11,262 nucleotides of DNA from JABDGZ01 sp964487685 (GCA_964487685.1 CAZASA010000077.1:1-11262); one strand, 5' to 3'; shown: positions 1-6,560, numbered from the stretch's first letter. Notes: a model not told the origin generated them from the sequence alone. Made by a program: numbers and translations.

Positions 1-67
1 CCAAGCGGGACTATGTTTTGGGGCATACTGCTCCCTTCAATTCAAGTATGGCATATAACTTAATCTA

Positions 68-1132
68 TTACCACTCTAAGGCGCCGCCGGTTTGGTACTC
101 GGTGACGCGGGTTTCGAAGAAATTCTTCTCTTTCTTAAGATCAATGACTTCGCTCATCCAGGGAAACGGATTGCCGCTGTTGTATTGATGCGGCAAACGT
201 AATTTTTCCAGACGGCGGTCAGCGATGTATTGCACATATTCACGCAGCATGGAGGCATTCAAGCCCAAAACACCACGCGGTAAACATTCCTGGGCATAAT
301 TACATTCTAATTCAACGGCTTTCTTAATGCGCGTGATCAGGTATTCCTTGAATTCCGGGGTCCAGCAATACGGGTTTTCATCGATGATGGTGTTAATAAG
401 CTCGATGCCGAAATTCATATGGATGCTTTCATCACGCAGGATATATTGGATCTGCTCGCAGGTGCCGGGCATGCGATTCTGGCGGCCAAATGACAAAAGT
501 GTCACAAACCCGCTATAAAAGAAAATACCTTCGGTGACCACATAAAAAGCTACCAGATTATCCACGAATTTCTGCAGTCCCGCGGCTGTCGTCAAATCCA
601 CATTGGTATCGACAATGCCATCAGTACAGCTCATAGAGAATTCGTCTTTTTCGTAGATTTCCTTGTTCTCACGGTACATATTGAAGATTTCAGTCTCATC
701 CAAGGACAAGGATTCAGCAATATACTGGAAGGTATGCACGTGAACAGCCTCTTCAAAGGCCTGGCGCAGTAAATACTGGCGGCACTCCGGATTGTCGACC
801 ATACGGTAAATGGACAGGACGATATTATTGCCGACCAAGGTCTCCGCGGTTGAGAAGAAACCTAAATTGCGTTTGATCACATGGCGCTCATCCGGTGTAA
901 ATGCATCGGCATTTTTCCATTGCTCAATGTCCCTCTGCATGGAAACCTCTGTCGGCATCCAGGTGTTCGCACAGGCATCCAGATAGAAATGCCAGGCCCA
1001 TTTGTATTTGATGGGCACTAATTGATTGACATCAACGGTGCGGCTGTTGAGGATAATACGTTTACTATCGGCAGAGACGCGTTCGCGCGTCATGCGTATC
1101 CCGCCGGTGCATTCTGGAGTTGTTTCGGACAT
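68..1132 (-). CDS. nrdB: Ribonucleoside-diphosphate reductase beta subunit, probable class Ic (Mn/Fe, Phe in place of radical Tyr)
   Basis: Small subunit (R2, 354 aa) of class I ribonucleotide reductase. It holds the dimetal cofactor that starts radical transfer to NrdA for making deoxyribonucleotides in the cytosol. Carboxylate and histidine ligands are visible at E97 (STAETLVGNN), E128 and H131 (EEAVH), E201 (TEGIFF), and E235 and H238 (RDESIH). The residue four after H131, which is the radical Tyr in E. coli-type R2, is Phe135 (HVHTFQY). The first ligand is Glu rather than Asp. Both features match Chlamydia trachomatis NrdB, the class Ic prototype with a Mn(IV)/Fe(III) cofactor. W58, Y230 and C-terminal Y346 match the chlamydial electron-relay and radical-path residues. 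The chosen start has AGGAG eight bases upstream. It lies 50 bp downstream of nrdA and is presumably co-transcribed. The family is certain; the metal content is inferred. Confidence 0.97.
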   Translation of the reverse strand: MSETTPECTGGIRMTRERVSADSKRIILNSRTVDVNQLVPIKYKWAWHFYLDACANTWMPTEVSMQRDIEQWKNADAFTPDERHVIKRNLGFFSTAETLVGNNIVLSIYRMVDNPECRQYLLRQAFEEAVHVHTFQYIAESLSLDETEIFNMYRENKEIYEKDEFSMSCTDGIVDTNVDLTTAAGLQKFVDNLVAFYVVTEGIFFYSGFVTLLSFGRQNRMPGTCEQIQYILRDESIHMNFGIELINTIIDENPYCWTPEFKEYLITRIKKAVELECNYAQECLPRGVLGLNASMLREYVQYIADRRLEKLRLPHQYNSGNPFPWMSEVIDLKKEKNFFETRVTEYQTGGALEW

Positions 1133-1153
1133 TCAAGTTTCTCCTGATTTGGG

Positions 1154-1175
1154 TTCCCGCTTTCGCGGGAATGAC
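1154..1175 (-). repeat. GTCATTCCCGC-type intergenic hairpin repeat, copy 1 (nrdA-nrdB spacer)
   Basis: A near-palindrome whose arms (TTCCCGC/GCGGGAA) pair around a four-base loop, read on the minus strand as a GAAA loop. The 22-base core is identical to that of the copy at 5760-5781, which lies in the opposite orientation. It fills most of the nrdA-nrdB spacer and sits just upstream of the nrdB ribosome binding site, so an nrdAB transcript would carry a stable hairpin between the cistrons. Repeats of this kind are scattered in intergenic DNA of many bacteria; a frame through them reads VIPAKAG. Confidence 0.85.
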
Positions 1176-1182
1176 ATAATTA

Positions 1183-4100
1183 TTACTGACAAGATTCGCA
1201 GTCTTGGACAGGTTCGGCGCCGGGTTTTGGTGTTGGAGTGTCCACCACCTTGCCCTTATCATCGCGCTGGCGTTGTCCGATCACATTAGCATATTTATTG
1301 ATATCCAGGGTGCTTTTTTCAATACGTGTCGCCCCCATTGAACGCAGGTAATACGTGGTCTTAAGACCTTTTTCCCAGGCATGCATATACATATCACTGA
1401 TCTTCTTACCGCTGGGTTTGGCCTGATAAAGGTTCAAAGACTGGCCCTGGTCGATCCATTTCTGGCGGCGGCTGGCAGCCTCGATGATCCATTCATAATC
1501 AATTTCAAAAGCCGTGGCGTATTTGGCCTTAAGGGCGGCCGGTACGCGTGTTATCTCCTGCACACTGCCGTCGAAATATTTCAGGTCATCGATCATTTCC
1601 TGGTCCCAGATGCCTAATTTCTTAAAATCTTCAACCAGGCATTCATTGATCACTGTAAACTCCCCGGAAAGATTGCTTTTGACAAAGACATTCTTGTACA
1701 TCGGCTCAATGGATTGGGTGACACCGGTGATGTTCCCGATGGTGGCCGTCGGGGCAATGGCCATGACCAAACTGTTGCGCAGGCCGTTTTGCTTGACAGC
1801 GGCACGTAAAGAAGTCCAGTCCGTCATTGAACCGCGGTCCATGGACAGATAACCGCCCCGCTCTGTTTCCAGGAGACCTATGGTATCAATAGGGAAAAGC
1901 CCGCGGTCCCACTTGGAGCCTTTATAGGTTGAATATGTCCCCCGTTCGCGGGCTAATTCCATGGACGCATATAAAGCACAATAAGAAACAGCCTCCATGC
2001 TTTGGTCGGCAAAATCAACGGCTTCCTGGGAAGCATAACTATAATCTAAACTATACAAGGCATCCTGAAAACCCATGATCCCCAAACCCACCGGACGATG
2101 GGTTTGATTGGCTGTCTTGGATTCACTGGTGGGATAATAATTGATATCCACCACATTATCAAGCATACGGATGGCGGTAGTGATCGTTTCCTTGAGTTTG
2201 GCGGTATCGATCCCTTTGTTGCTGACGTGAGCGGCCAGATTAACAGAACCAAGATTGCAAACAGCGGTCTCATCCTTGGAAGTATTCAATAAGATCTCTG
2301 TGCATAAATTGGAGCTATGCACCACACCCACATGGTCCTGGGGAGAACGGATGTTCGAGGGGTCCTTAAAAGTAAGCCACGGATGGCCGGTTTCAAAAAC
2401 CATGCCGAGCATCTTTCGCCACAACTGCACAGCAGAGACCGTCTTAAAACTCCTGATCTTGCCTGCCTTGGCTAATTGTTCATATTCTTCATAACGTTTT
2501 TCAAACTTTTGGCCGTAAATATGATGCAGGTCCGGCGTTTCAGACGGTGAAAACAAAGTCCAGTCCGCGTTAGCTTTGACCCTTTTCATAAAAAGGTCCG
2601 GGATCCAGCTGGCTGTGTGCATATCGTGCGTACGGCGGCGTTCATCGCCGGTGTTTTTGCGTAATTCCATGAATTCTTCAACATCCAAATGCCAAACTTC
2701 CAAATACGCGCACATGGCGCCCTGGCGCTTACCGCCCTGATTAACAGCCACGGCGGTGTCATTGGCCACCTTTAAGAACGGGATAATGCCCTGGCTTTTA
2801 CCGTTAGTACCCTTGATGCGGGAACCCATGGCCCTGACATTGGTCCAGTCATTGCCTAAGCCTCCGCTCCATTTGGAAAGCATAGCATCATCCTGGATGC
2901 ATTTGAAAATATGGAACAGGTCATCTTCCACCGTCGTCAAAAAGCAGGACGACAATTGCGGATGGCGTGTGCCGGAATTAAACAAGGTCGGTGTTGATGA
3001 CATAAAACGGAAGGTTGAGAGGATATTATAAAACTCAATGGCCTTTTCATTCTTCTTGACCCCTTCATTGACGGCCAGGCCCATGGATACCCGCATCCAA
3101 AAGATCTGGGGCAATTCAATGCGGCGGTCTTCCCAGTGAATGAAATAACGGTCATACAAGGTCTGTAACCCCATATAACGTATAATAAAATCACGCTCAG
3201 GGACAATGGCTTTGCCTAATTGTTTCAGGTCAAAAAGTTTTAAAGATTGGTCCAATAATTCATGACTAACGCCCAATTGAATATAGCTCGCCAGATAATC
3301 CGGATATTCAGCGCGCATGCGTTCAAATGAGATCTCCGTGCCCAGAGCTTCCTGGTATTCCATCAATAACAATAATCGCGCGGCCACAAAACCGTAATTC
3401 GGTTCTTTCTCGATAAAAGAACGGGCAGCCATGACATTGGCCTGAAAAAGCTGGCGGTCAGTCATGCCGTTAAAATAGCTCTTAACGGCTTCCCTAAAAA
3501 GCTGGTCCACCGAGACATCAGCCAGACCTTTACAGCAGGTTTCAAATCTAAAACGCACTTCATCCAGGTCAATAGGCCTCTCGCCCTTTTCATTCTTGAT
3601 GACGATATGCTTGACCCATTCAACGGATTCTTCGATCTGGACCCCTCCGCGATTGCGGCGGGCTTTGGCGCGGTCTTCCCTATATATAATATAGCGCTTG
3701 GCCACTTCATGATAACCCGCGGCCATGATCACTTTTTCAGCAATGTCCTGTACTTCTTCGATATGGATCGATTTACCATCCGGCCAGCGGGTGCGGATCT
3801 CGGAAACGACCTTTTCAGTCAATTCCTGGGCCTTTTCGATCAAGATCTCATTATAAATACCCTTGTTTTGGGCGATCAAAGCCTTGGCAATGGCGAGGGC
3901 AATTTTCTCCTGCTTGAATGAAACCACCTTGCCGTCACGCTTGATCACTGAATATAATTCAAACAATTTGCGGCGTTCCGCATGATAACGGCGATAAGAG
4001 GCATAGCGCTCGCCAACTTCCTTATGTCCATTCTCATATAACTGGCGGATCACTTCATCCTGGATCTCTTCAACGGTCAAAAATGGACGTTGAATACCCC

Positions 4101-4308
4101 GCTCCTTAAGCACCGCCACCACACAGTCAGTCACCTTTTGAGCATTCCTCATGACCTCGTCGCTTAGTTCAGATTCACGCGGGAGGCCTATCTGTTCTTT
4201 AAAAGAATTGGCGATAGCGTGGGTGATGCGATTGGGGATAAATTCGATGATCTGACCGTTGCGCTTTTGGACCTTGATGTCAAAATTGGCGGCAGTTTCT
4301 TGGGACAT
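1183..4308 (-). CDS. nrdA: Ribonucleoside-diphosphate reductase alpha subunit with three tandem ATP-cone domains
   Basis: Large catalytic subunit (R1, 1041 aa) of class I ribonucleotide reductase, reducing NDPs to dNDPs. The N-terminus carries two canonical ATP-cones (about 11-112, QKRNGQIIEF; about 119-215, IKRDGKVVSF). A third, more divergent cone (about 231-320, ending NYGFVAARLLL) aligns with the single E. coli cone. The catalytic barrel follows: substrate-reducing cysteines C455 (LSSCFL) and C684 (AVCNLGS), thiyl-radical motif N667/C669/E671 (NLCTEI), the loop APTATIGNITG at 852-862, and radical-transfer tyrosines Y986-Y987 (KTTYY). The C-terminal tail ends in C1037/C1040 (CESC), the thioredoxin/glutaredoxin-reducible pair. 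Length and cone number match chlamydial NrdA (about 1047 aa) rather than the E. coli enzyme (about 760 aa). The start has a strong AGGAGGT eight bases upstream. The gene heads an nrdAB operon behind NrdR-type sites. Confidence 0.98.
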   Translation of the reverse strand: MSQETAANFDIKVQKRNGQIIEFIPNRITHAIANSFKEQIGLPRESELSDEVMRNAQKVTDCVVAVLKERGIQRPFLTVEEIQDEVIRQLYENGHKEVGERYASYRRYHAERRKLFELYSVIKRDGKVVSFKQEKIALAIAKALIAQNKGIYNEILIEKAQELTEKVVSEIRTRWPDGKSIHIEEVQDIAEKVIMAAGYHEVAKRYIIYREDRAKARRNRGGVQIEESVEWVKHIVIKNEKGERPIDLDEVRFRFETCCKGLADVSVDQLFREAVKSYFNGMTDRQLFQANVMAARSFIEKEPNYGFVAARLLLLMEYQEALGTEISFERMRAEYPDYLASYIQLGVSHELLDQSLKLFDLKQLGKAIVPERDFIIRYMGLQTLYDRYFIHWEDRRIELPQIFWMRVSMGLAVNEGVKKNEKAIEFYNILSTFRFMSSTPTLFNSGTRHPQLSSCFLTTVEDDLFHIFKCIQDDAMLSKWSGGLGNDWTNVRAMGSRIKGTNGKSQGIIPFLKVANDTAVAVNQGGKRQGAMCAYLEVWHLDVEEFMELRKNTGDERRRTHDMHTASWIPDLFMKRVKANADWTLFSPSETPDLHHIYGQKFEKRYEEYEQLAKAGKIRSFKTVSAVQLWRKMLGMVFETGHPWLTFKDPSNIRSPQDHVGVVHSSNLCTEILLNTSKDETAVCNLGSVNLAAHVSNKGIDTAKLKETITTAIRMLDNVVDINYYPTSESKTANQTHRPVGLGIMGFQDALYSLDYSYASQEAVDFADQSMEAVSYCALYASMELARERGTYSTYKGSKWDRGLFPIDTIGLLETERGGYLSMDRGSMTDWTSLRAAVKQNGLRNSLVMAIAPTATIGNITGVTQSIEPMYKNVFVKSNLSGEFTVINECLVEDFKKLGIWDQEMIDDLKYFDGSVQEITRVPAALKAKYATAFEIDYEWIIEAASRRQKWIDQGQSLNLYQAKPSGKKISDMYMHAWEKGLKTTYYLRSMGATRIEKSTLDINKYANVIGQRQRDDKGKVVDTPTPKPGAEPVQDCESCQ

Positions 4309-4344
4309 TCCGGGGTACCTCCTGAACGGTGGAAGATGAAAAAA

Positions 4345-4360
4345 ACACTATATATATGCT
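4345..4360. promoter_or_regulatory. NrdR box 1 (promoter-distal side, nearest nrdA)
   Basis: The 16-mer ACACTATATATATGCT matches the NrdR-box consensus acaCwAtATaTwGtgt at 12 positions, all of the first half included. It lies in the nrdA leader, 37 bp before the start codon. Its centre is 31 bp from that of box 2, the three-helical-turn spacing typical of paired NrdR sites. NrdR is the ATP/dATP-sensing repressor of ribonucleotide reductase genes; its gene is not in this window. Confidence 0.75.
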
Positions 4361-4375
4361 TGTTTGATTGAAGTA

Positions 4376-4391
4376 ATACTACATATAGTAG
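4376..4391. promoter_or_regulatory. NrdR box 2 (overlaps nrdA -10)
   Basis: The 16-mer ATACTACATATAGTAG matches the NrdR consensus at about 12 of 16 positions, including the core CtAcATaTaGt. It includes a 15-bp near-perfect palindrome (ACTAC/GTAGT arms, 4378-4392). It overlaps the predicted nrdA -10 hexamer, so an NrdR oligomer bound here and at 4345-4360 would block RNA polymerase. Confidence 0.75.
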
Positions 4392-4413
4392 TTGGAGAAG
4401 ATTTTGAAGTCAA
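4385..4413 (-). promoter_or_regulatory. nrdAB promoter
   Basis: On the minus strand, -35 TTGACT (4413-4408) is followed after 17 bp by -10 TACTAT (4390-4385). The predicted transcript would start near 4378 and carry a leader of about 70 bases containing NrdR box 1. The -35 is close to consensus and the -10 is moderate. The overlap with NrdR box 2 supports the placement. Confidence 0.6.
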
Positions 4414-4445
4414 CGCTTTTTTCTTATATTTTTTAAAAGATCTTA

Positions 4446-4486
4446 CTTGATGGGCTGGTAAAAGAAAATATACCAGTCCCATCAAG
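4446..4486 (-). terminator. Hairpin downstream of sodA, probable terminator
   Basis: A 15-bp stem with a single bulge: CTTGATGGG pairs with CCCATCAAG and CTGGTA with TACCAG, around a 10-base AT-rich loop. It begins 13 bases after the sodA stop codon. On the minus strand the stem is followed by TAAGATCTTTT, a weak U-tract, so termination may be partial. It separates the sodA transcript from the nrdAB promoter. Confidence 0.6.
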
Positions 4487-4498
4487 CAAGGTCAACTG

Positions 4499-5113
4499 TT
4501 ACTTTTTAAAATTATTAAAACGTTTTTCCACTTCCTGCCAGTTGACGACATTCCAAAATGCGGTGATGTAATCCGGACGACGATTTTGATAATGCAGATA
4601 ATACGCATGCTCCCAAACATCAATGCCTAAGACGGGGGTTTTGCCTTCCATCAAAGGACTGTCCTGGTTCGGGGACGAAGAGATTTCCAATTTACCATCC
4701 TTGGCAACACTAAGCCAAGCCCATCCGCTGCCGAAACGCGTCGTCGCGGCTTGGGCAAATTTTTCTTTGAAGGCATCAAATGAACCAAATGCAGCGTCGA
4801 TGGCCGCGGCAACTTTACCTTGCGGTTTTCCGCCGGCATTAGGCCCGATGACAGTCCAGAAAAACGTATGGTTCGCATGACCGCCGCCGTTGTTACGCAC
4901 GACGTTGCGGATATCTTCCGGAATGGCATTGATATCAGCGATCAATTGCTCGACGGATTTGCTTTCCAGATCTGCTTTGCCTTTGATGGCATTGTTAAGA
5001 TTATTAATGTAGGCTTGATGATGCTTGGTGTGATGGATCTCCATGGTGCGCGCATCAATGTGCGGCTCCAGGGCATTGTACGGATATGCTAACGGTGGTA
5101 AAGTATAAGCCAT
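4499..5113 (-). CDS. sodA: Superoxide dismutase, Mn-type (Fe/Mn family)
   Basis: Cytosolic superoxide dismutase (204 aa, no signal peptide), converting superoxide to oxygen and hydrogen peroxide. The four metal ligands are visible: H27 (MEIHHTKHH), H82 (GGGHANHTFFW), D165 and H169 (DVWEHAYY). The signature DVWEHAYY and the terminal NVVNW motif are intact. The metal-tuning residues favour manganese: the GGGHANH stretch carries Gly where Fe-SODs place the outer-sphere Gln, and Q150 in SPNQDSPLMEG occupies the position of the Mn-SOD Gln (Gln146 in E. coli SodA). A cambialistic enzyme cannot be excluded. The start has TAGGAGAAG eight bases upstream. It follows tpx by 60 bp on the same strand, and the peroxide it makes could be removed by Tpx. 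Confidence 0.96.
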   Translation of the reverse strand: MAYTLPPLAYPYNALEPHIDARTMEIHHTKHHQAYINNLNNAIKGKADLESKSVEQLIADINAIPEDIRNVVRNNGGGHANHTFFWTVIGPNAGGKPQGKVAAAIDAAFGSFDAFKEKFAQAATTRFGSGWAWLSVAKDGKLEISSSPNQDSPLMEGKTPVLGIDVWEHAYYLHYQNRRPDYITAFWNVVNWQEVEKRFNNFKK

Positions 5114-5139
5114 ATTATCTTCTCCTAAATTGTTATACT

Positions 5140-5162
5140 CCCCTCTTTTTTATAAAGAGGGG
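5140..5162. repeat. Inverted repeat between tpx and sodA
   Basis: Perfect 9-bp arms CCCCTCTTT and AAAGAGGGG flank a 5-base loop. Neither strand has a clear U-tract straight after the stem, so a classical terminator is not obvious. It may be an mRNA-stabilising or attenuating hairpin, or a copy of an interspersed intergenic repeat; the flanking GGCTGGGGGGAG looks like part of a longer repeat unit. Confidence 0.6.
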
Positions 5163-5173
5163 CTGGGGGGAGT

Positions 5174-5704
5174 TCAATGATTATGCCCACAACCGCAAGA
5201 CTCCCCTTTAACAGCCTTGAGCACTTCTTCATAATTCGGTTCACTGGCAACTTCTTTGACTAATTGGATATAGGTGACTTTACCCGTTTCATCGATCACA
5301 AAAATACAACGGGCCAAAAGACCTAGACCCTTGATCAGGACACCATAGGTTTCACCAAAATTCCCACGGAAATCAGACAACGTTTTAACAGCGGTCGCAC
5401 CGGCAGCCCCGCACCAACGCTTTTGGGCGAATGGCAGGTCCTTGCTCACCGTTAAAACAGCGACATCCGATAATTTTGAAGCTTCCAGATTAAATCGTTT
5501 GGTCTGAAGGTCACATATAGGCGTATCCAGTGATGGGACGACGGATATGATGACTTTCTTTCCCTTATATGAAGACAACTTGACCTCGGAAAGATCATTG
5601 GCCACCAAGGTAACATCAGGAGCCTGGTCCCCCACCTTAATTTCCTGGCCGGTCAAGGTTAATGGATTGCCTTTCATTGTCACTGCACCTGCACGTTCTG
5701 CCAT
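5174..5704 (-). CDS. tpx: Thiol peroxidase (atypical 2-Cys peroxiredoxin, Tpx)
   Basis: Cytosolic peroxiredoxin (176 aa) that reduces H2O2 and organic hydroperoxides using thioredoxin. The peroxidatic cysteine is C64 in PSLDTPICDLQTKRF, with T61 of the Pxx(D)TxxC active site. The resolving cysteine C98 lies in PFAQKRWCGA, matching C61/C95 of E. coli Tpx. R132 in LLARCIFVID fits the active-site Arg. The first Met gives the family's usual MAERAGAVT start and has AGGAAAGGGG just upstream. The C-terminus is unusual: after the normal family end it carries SCGCGHNH (C170, C172, H174, H176), a Cys/His tail that could bind a metal. It lies upstream of sodA on the same strand. Confidence 0.96.
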   Translation of the reverse strand: MAERAGAVTMKGNPLTLTGQEIKVGDQAPDVTLVANDLSEVKLSSYKGKKVIISVVPSLDTPICDLQTKRFNLEASKLSDVAVLTVSKDLPFAQKRWCGAAGATAVKTLSDFRGNFGETYGVLIKGLGLLARCIFVIDETGKVTYIQLVKEVASEPNYEEVLKAVKGESCGCGHNH

Positions 5705-5759
5705 AAAAACCCCTTTCCTAATTACTTATGGTCCTTATTCCGGACACTCGTGGTTATTT

Positions 5760-5786
5760 GTCATTCCCGCGAAAGCGGGAATCCAG
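5760..5786 (+). repeat. GTCATTCCCGC-type intergenic hairpin repeat, copy 2 (tpx leader)
   Basis: Perfect 8-bp arms ATTCCCGC and GCGGGAAT flank a GAAA loop, preceded by GTC and followed by CCAG. The core is identical to copy 1 at 1154-1175, in the opposite orientation. It lies about 55 bp upstream of the tpx start codon, and so inside the predicted tpx leader. Confidence 0.85.
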
Positions 5787-5840
5787 TTTTTATTTATCAA
5801 ATTGTAATTCTTCTTATATACTTCAACTTTCGACTTAGAT

Positions 5841-5869
5841 ACAATAACATAATTCAAAATGTTTGACAA
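5841..5869 (-). promoter_or_regulatory. Possible tpx promoter (divergent)
   Basis: On the minus strand, -35 TTGTCA (5869-5864) and -10 TATTGT (5846-5841) are spaced 17 bp apart. This gives a leader of about 130 bases before tpx that carries the hairpin repeat. The -35 lies opposite the -35 of the plus-strand promoter, so the two would compete for polymerase. The -10 matches only four of six consensus positions. Confidence 0.4.
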
Positions 5870-5889
5870 GCCTGTATTTTTGATATAAT
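5863..5889 (+). promoter_or_regulatory. Thioesterase promoter, predicted leaderless start
   Basis: Consensus -35 TTGACA (5863-5868) and consensus -10 TATAAT (5884-5889), with a short 15-bp spacer. The ATG of the downstream gene begins seven bases after the -10, where transcription would be expected to start, and no Shine-Dalgarno sequence fits in between. Confidence 0.65.
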
Positions 5890-5896
5890 TAACACC

Positions 5897-6298
5897 ATGT
5901 TTACCTACACGACAAAAATACGTTTGCACGACACCGATGCCGCCGGCATTATTTTTTTTGCCAACCAATTTAAGTTGATCCACGACGCTTATGAAGAATT
6001 ACTGGAAGAATTAGGAACAGGCCTGCAATCGGTCCTTAAACGAACGGATTATTTTCAGCCCATTGTTCATGCAGAATCAGATTTCAAAGCCCCTCTATAT
6101 GCCGGTGACAAAATCGCTATCGCCATCAGGATCGGACACATCGGCACAACTTCATTTTCACTGGAATATACCCTGAAACGCGGAAAAACTTTGGTCGGAA
6201 CAGCCAAAACCGTGCACGTGACCATCAATCAAAAGACAAAGAAAAAAATCCCCCTGCCCACGCCCCTGAGAAAATCTTTAGAGAATTTTAAAAATTAA
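5897..6298 (+). CDS. Acyl-CoA thioesterase, 4HBT/YbgC-like hotdog fold
   Basis: Single-domain hotdog-fold thioesterase (133 aa, the family's usual length), expected to hydrolyse an acyl-CoA or aroyl-CoA thioester in the cytosol. The N-terminal signature RLHDTDAAGIIFFANQF (residues 9-25) is the 4-hydroxybenzoyl-CoA thioesterase motif; D14 aligns with the catalytic Asp of 4HBT. The helix HDAYEELLEELG (29-40) and the central strands SDFKAPLYAGDKIAI and GTTSFSLEYTL are typical. The DTDAAG form also occurs in dihydroxynaphthoyl-CoA thioesterases, but no menaquinone or Tol-Pal gene is adjacent, so the substrate is open. It is the only plus-strand gene here. The start is the first Met, directly at the predicted transcription start and without a Shine-Dalgarno sequence. 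It converges on the antitoxin gene 25 bp downstream. Confidence 0.88.
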   Translation: MFTYTTKIRLHDTDAAGIIFFANQFKLIHDAYEELLEELGTGLQSVLKRTDYFQPIVHAESDFKAPLYAGDKIAIAIRIGHIGTTSFSLEYTLKRGKTLVGTAKTVHVTINQKTKKKIPLPTPLRKSLENFKN

Positions 6299-6323
6299 CA
6301 AAAAAAACAGGTGAATTCATAAT

Positions 6324-6560
6324 TTAGGCAAGGGCTTTTAATGTTTGAGCATGTTTTCTATTGACCTTGTCCAAGGCTGATTTAAAAGCATTGTGGCGGA
6401 GGGATTTTTGGGTTCCGCCAAGTTGCGCAAGACGACGAGCAGATTCTTTGGCTATCAAAGACTTAAGTCCTAGCATGACAAGGGCTGTTTTGTCCTTAAT
6501 ACCGGTCAGCTTGGCCGCATCATGCAATAAATCATCGTTGATATTTAATGTGGTTCTCAT
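6324..6560 (-). CDS. VapB-like type II antitoxin (DUF2191 family), orphan
   Basis: Small protein (78 aa) beginning MRTTLNINDDLLHDAAKLTG, the N-terminal DNA-binding signature of VapB antitoxins of the DUF2191 type. The family block KTALVMLGLKSLIAKESARRLAQLGGT follows at residues 24-50. Such proteins normally repress their own operon and neutralise a VapC PIN-domain RNase encoded directly downstream. No PIN gene is present: only 25 bp separate it from the end of the convergent thioesterase gene. The tail after LGGT is a lysine-rich extension of about 28 residues rather than the usual short ending. No good Shine-Dalgarno sequence precedes the ATG. It lies 51 bp after the RES gene on the same strand. 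Alternatives are a solitary regulator or the remnant of a vapBC locus. Confidence 0.8.
   Translation of the reverse strand: MRTTLNINDDLLHDAAKLTGIKDKTALVMLGLKSLIAKESARRLAQLGGTQKSLRHNAFKSALDKVNRKHAQTLKALA

Noticed and set aside
1..67. Possible terminator after nrdB
   Set aside because: Only a weak CATACT/AGTATG pairing with a long loop and no U-tract; the region is cut by the window start.
1026..1289. Open frames on both strands across the nrdA-nrdB spacer (e.g. VIPAKAGTQ)
   Set aside because: They are readings of the intergenic hairpin repeat and of nrd genes out of frame.
4623..4880. Plus-strand open frames inside sodA, nrdA and nrdB
   Set aside because: They are antisense shadows of strongly conserved genes, with no ribosome sites or family match.
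5735..5983. Minus-strand open frame of 82 codons over the tpx-thioesterase spacer
   Set aside because: It overlaps the thioesterase start and the promoter region, runs through the hairpin repeat (the IPAFAGMT reading is the repeat itself) and has no recognisable domain.
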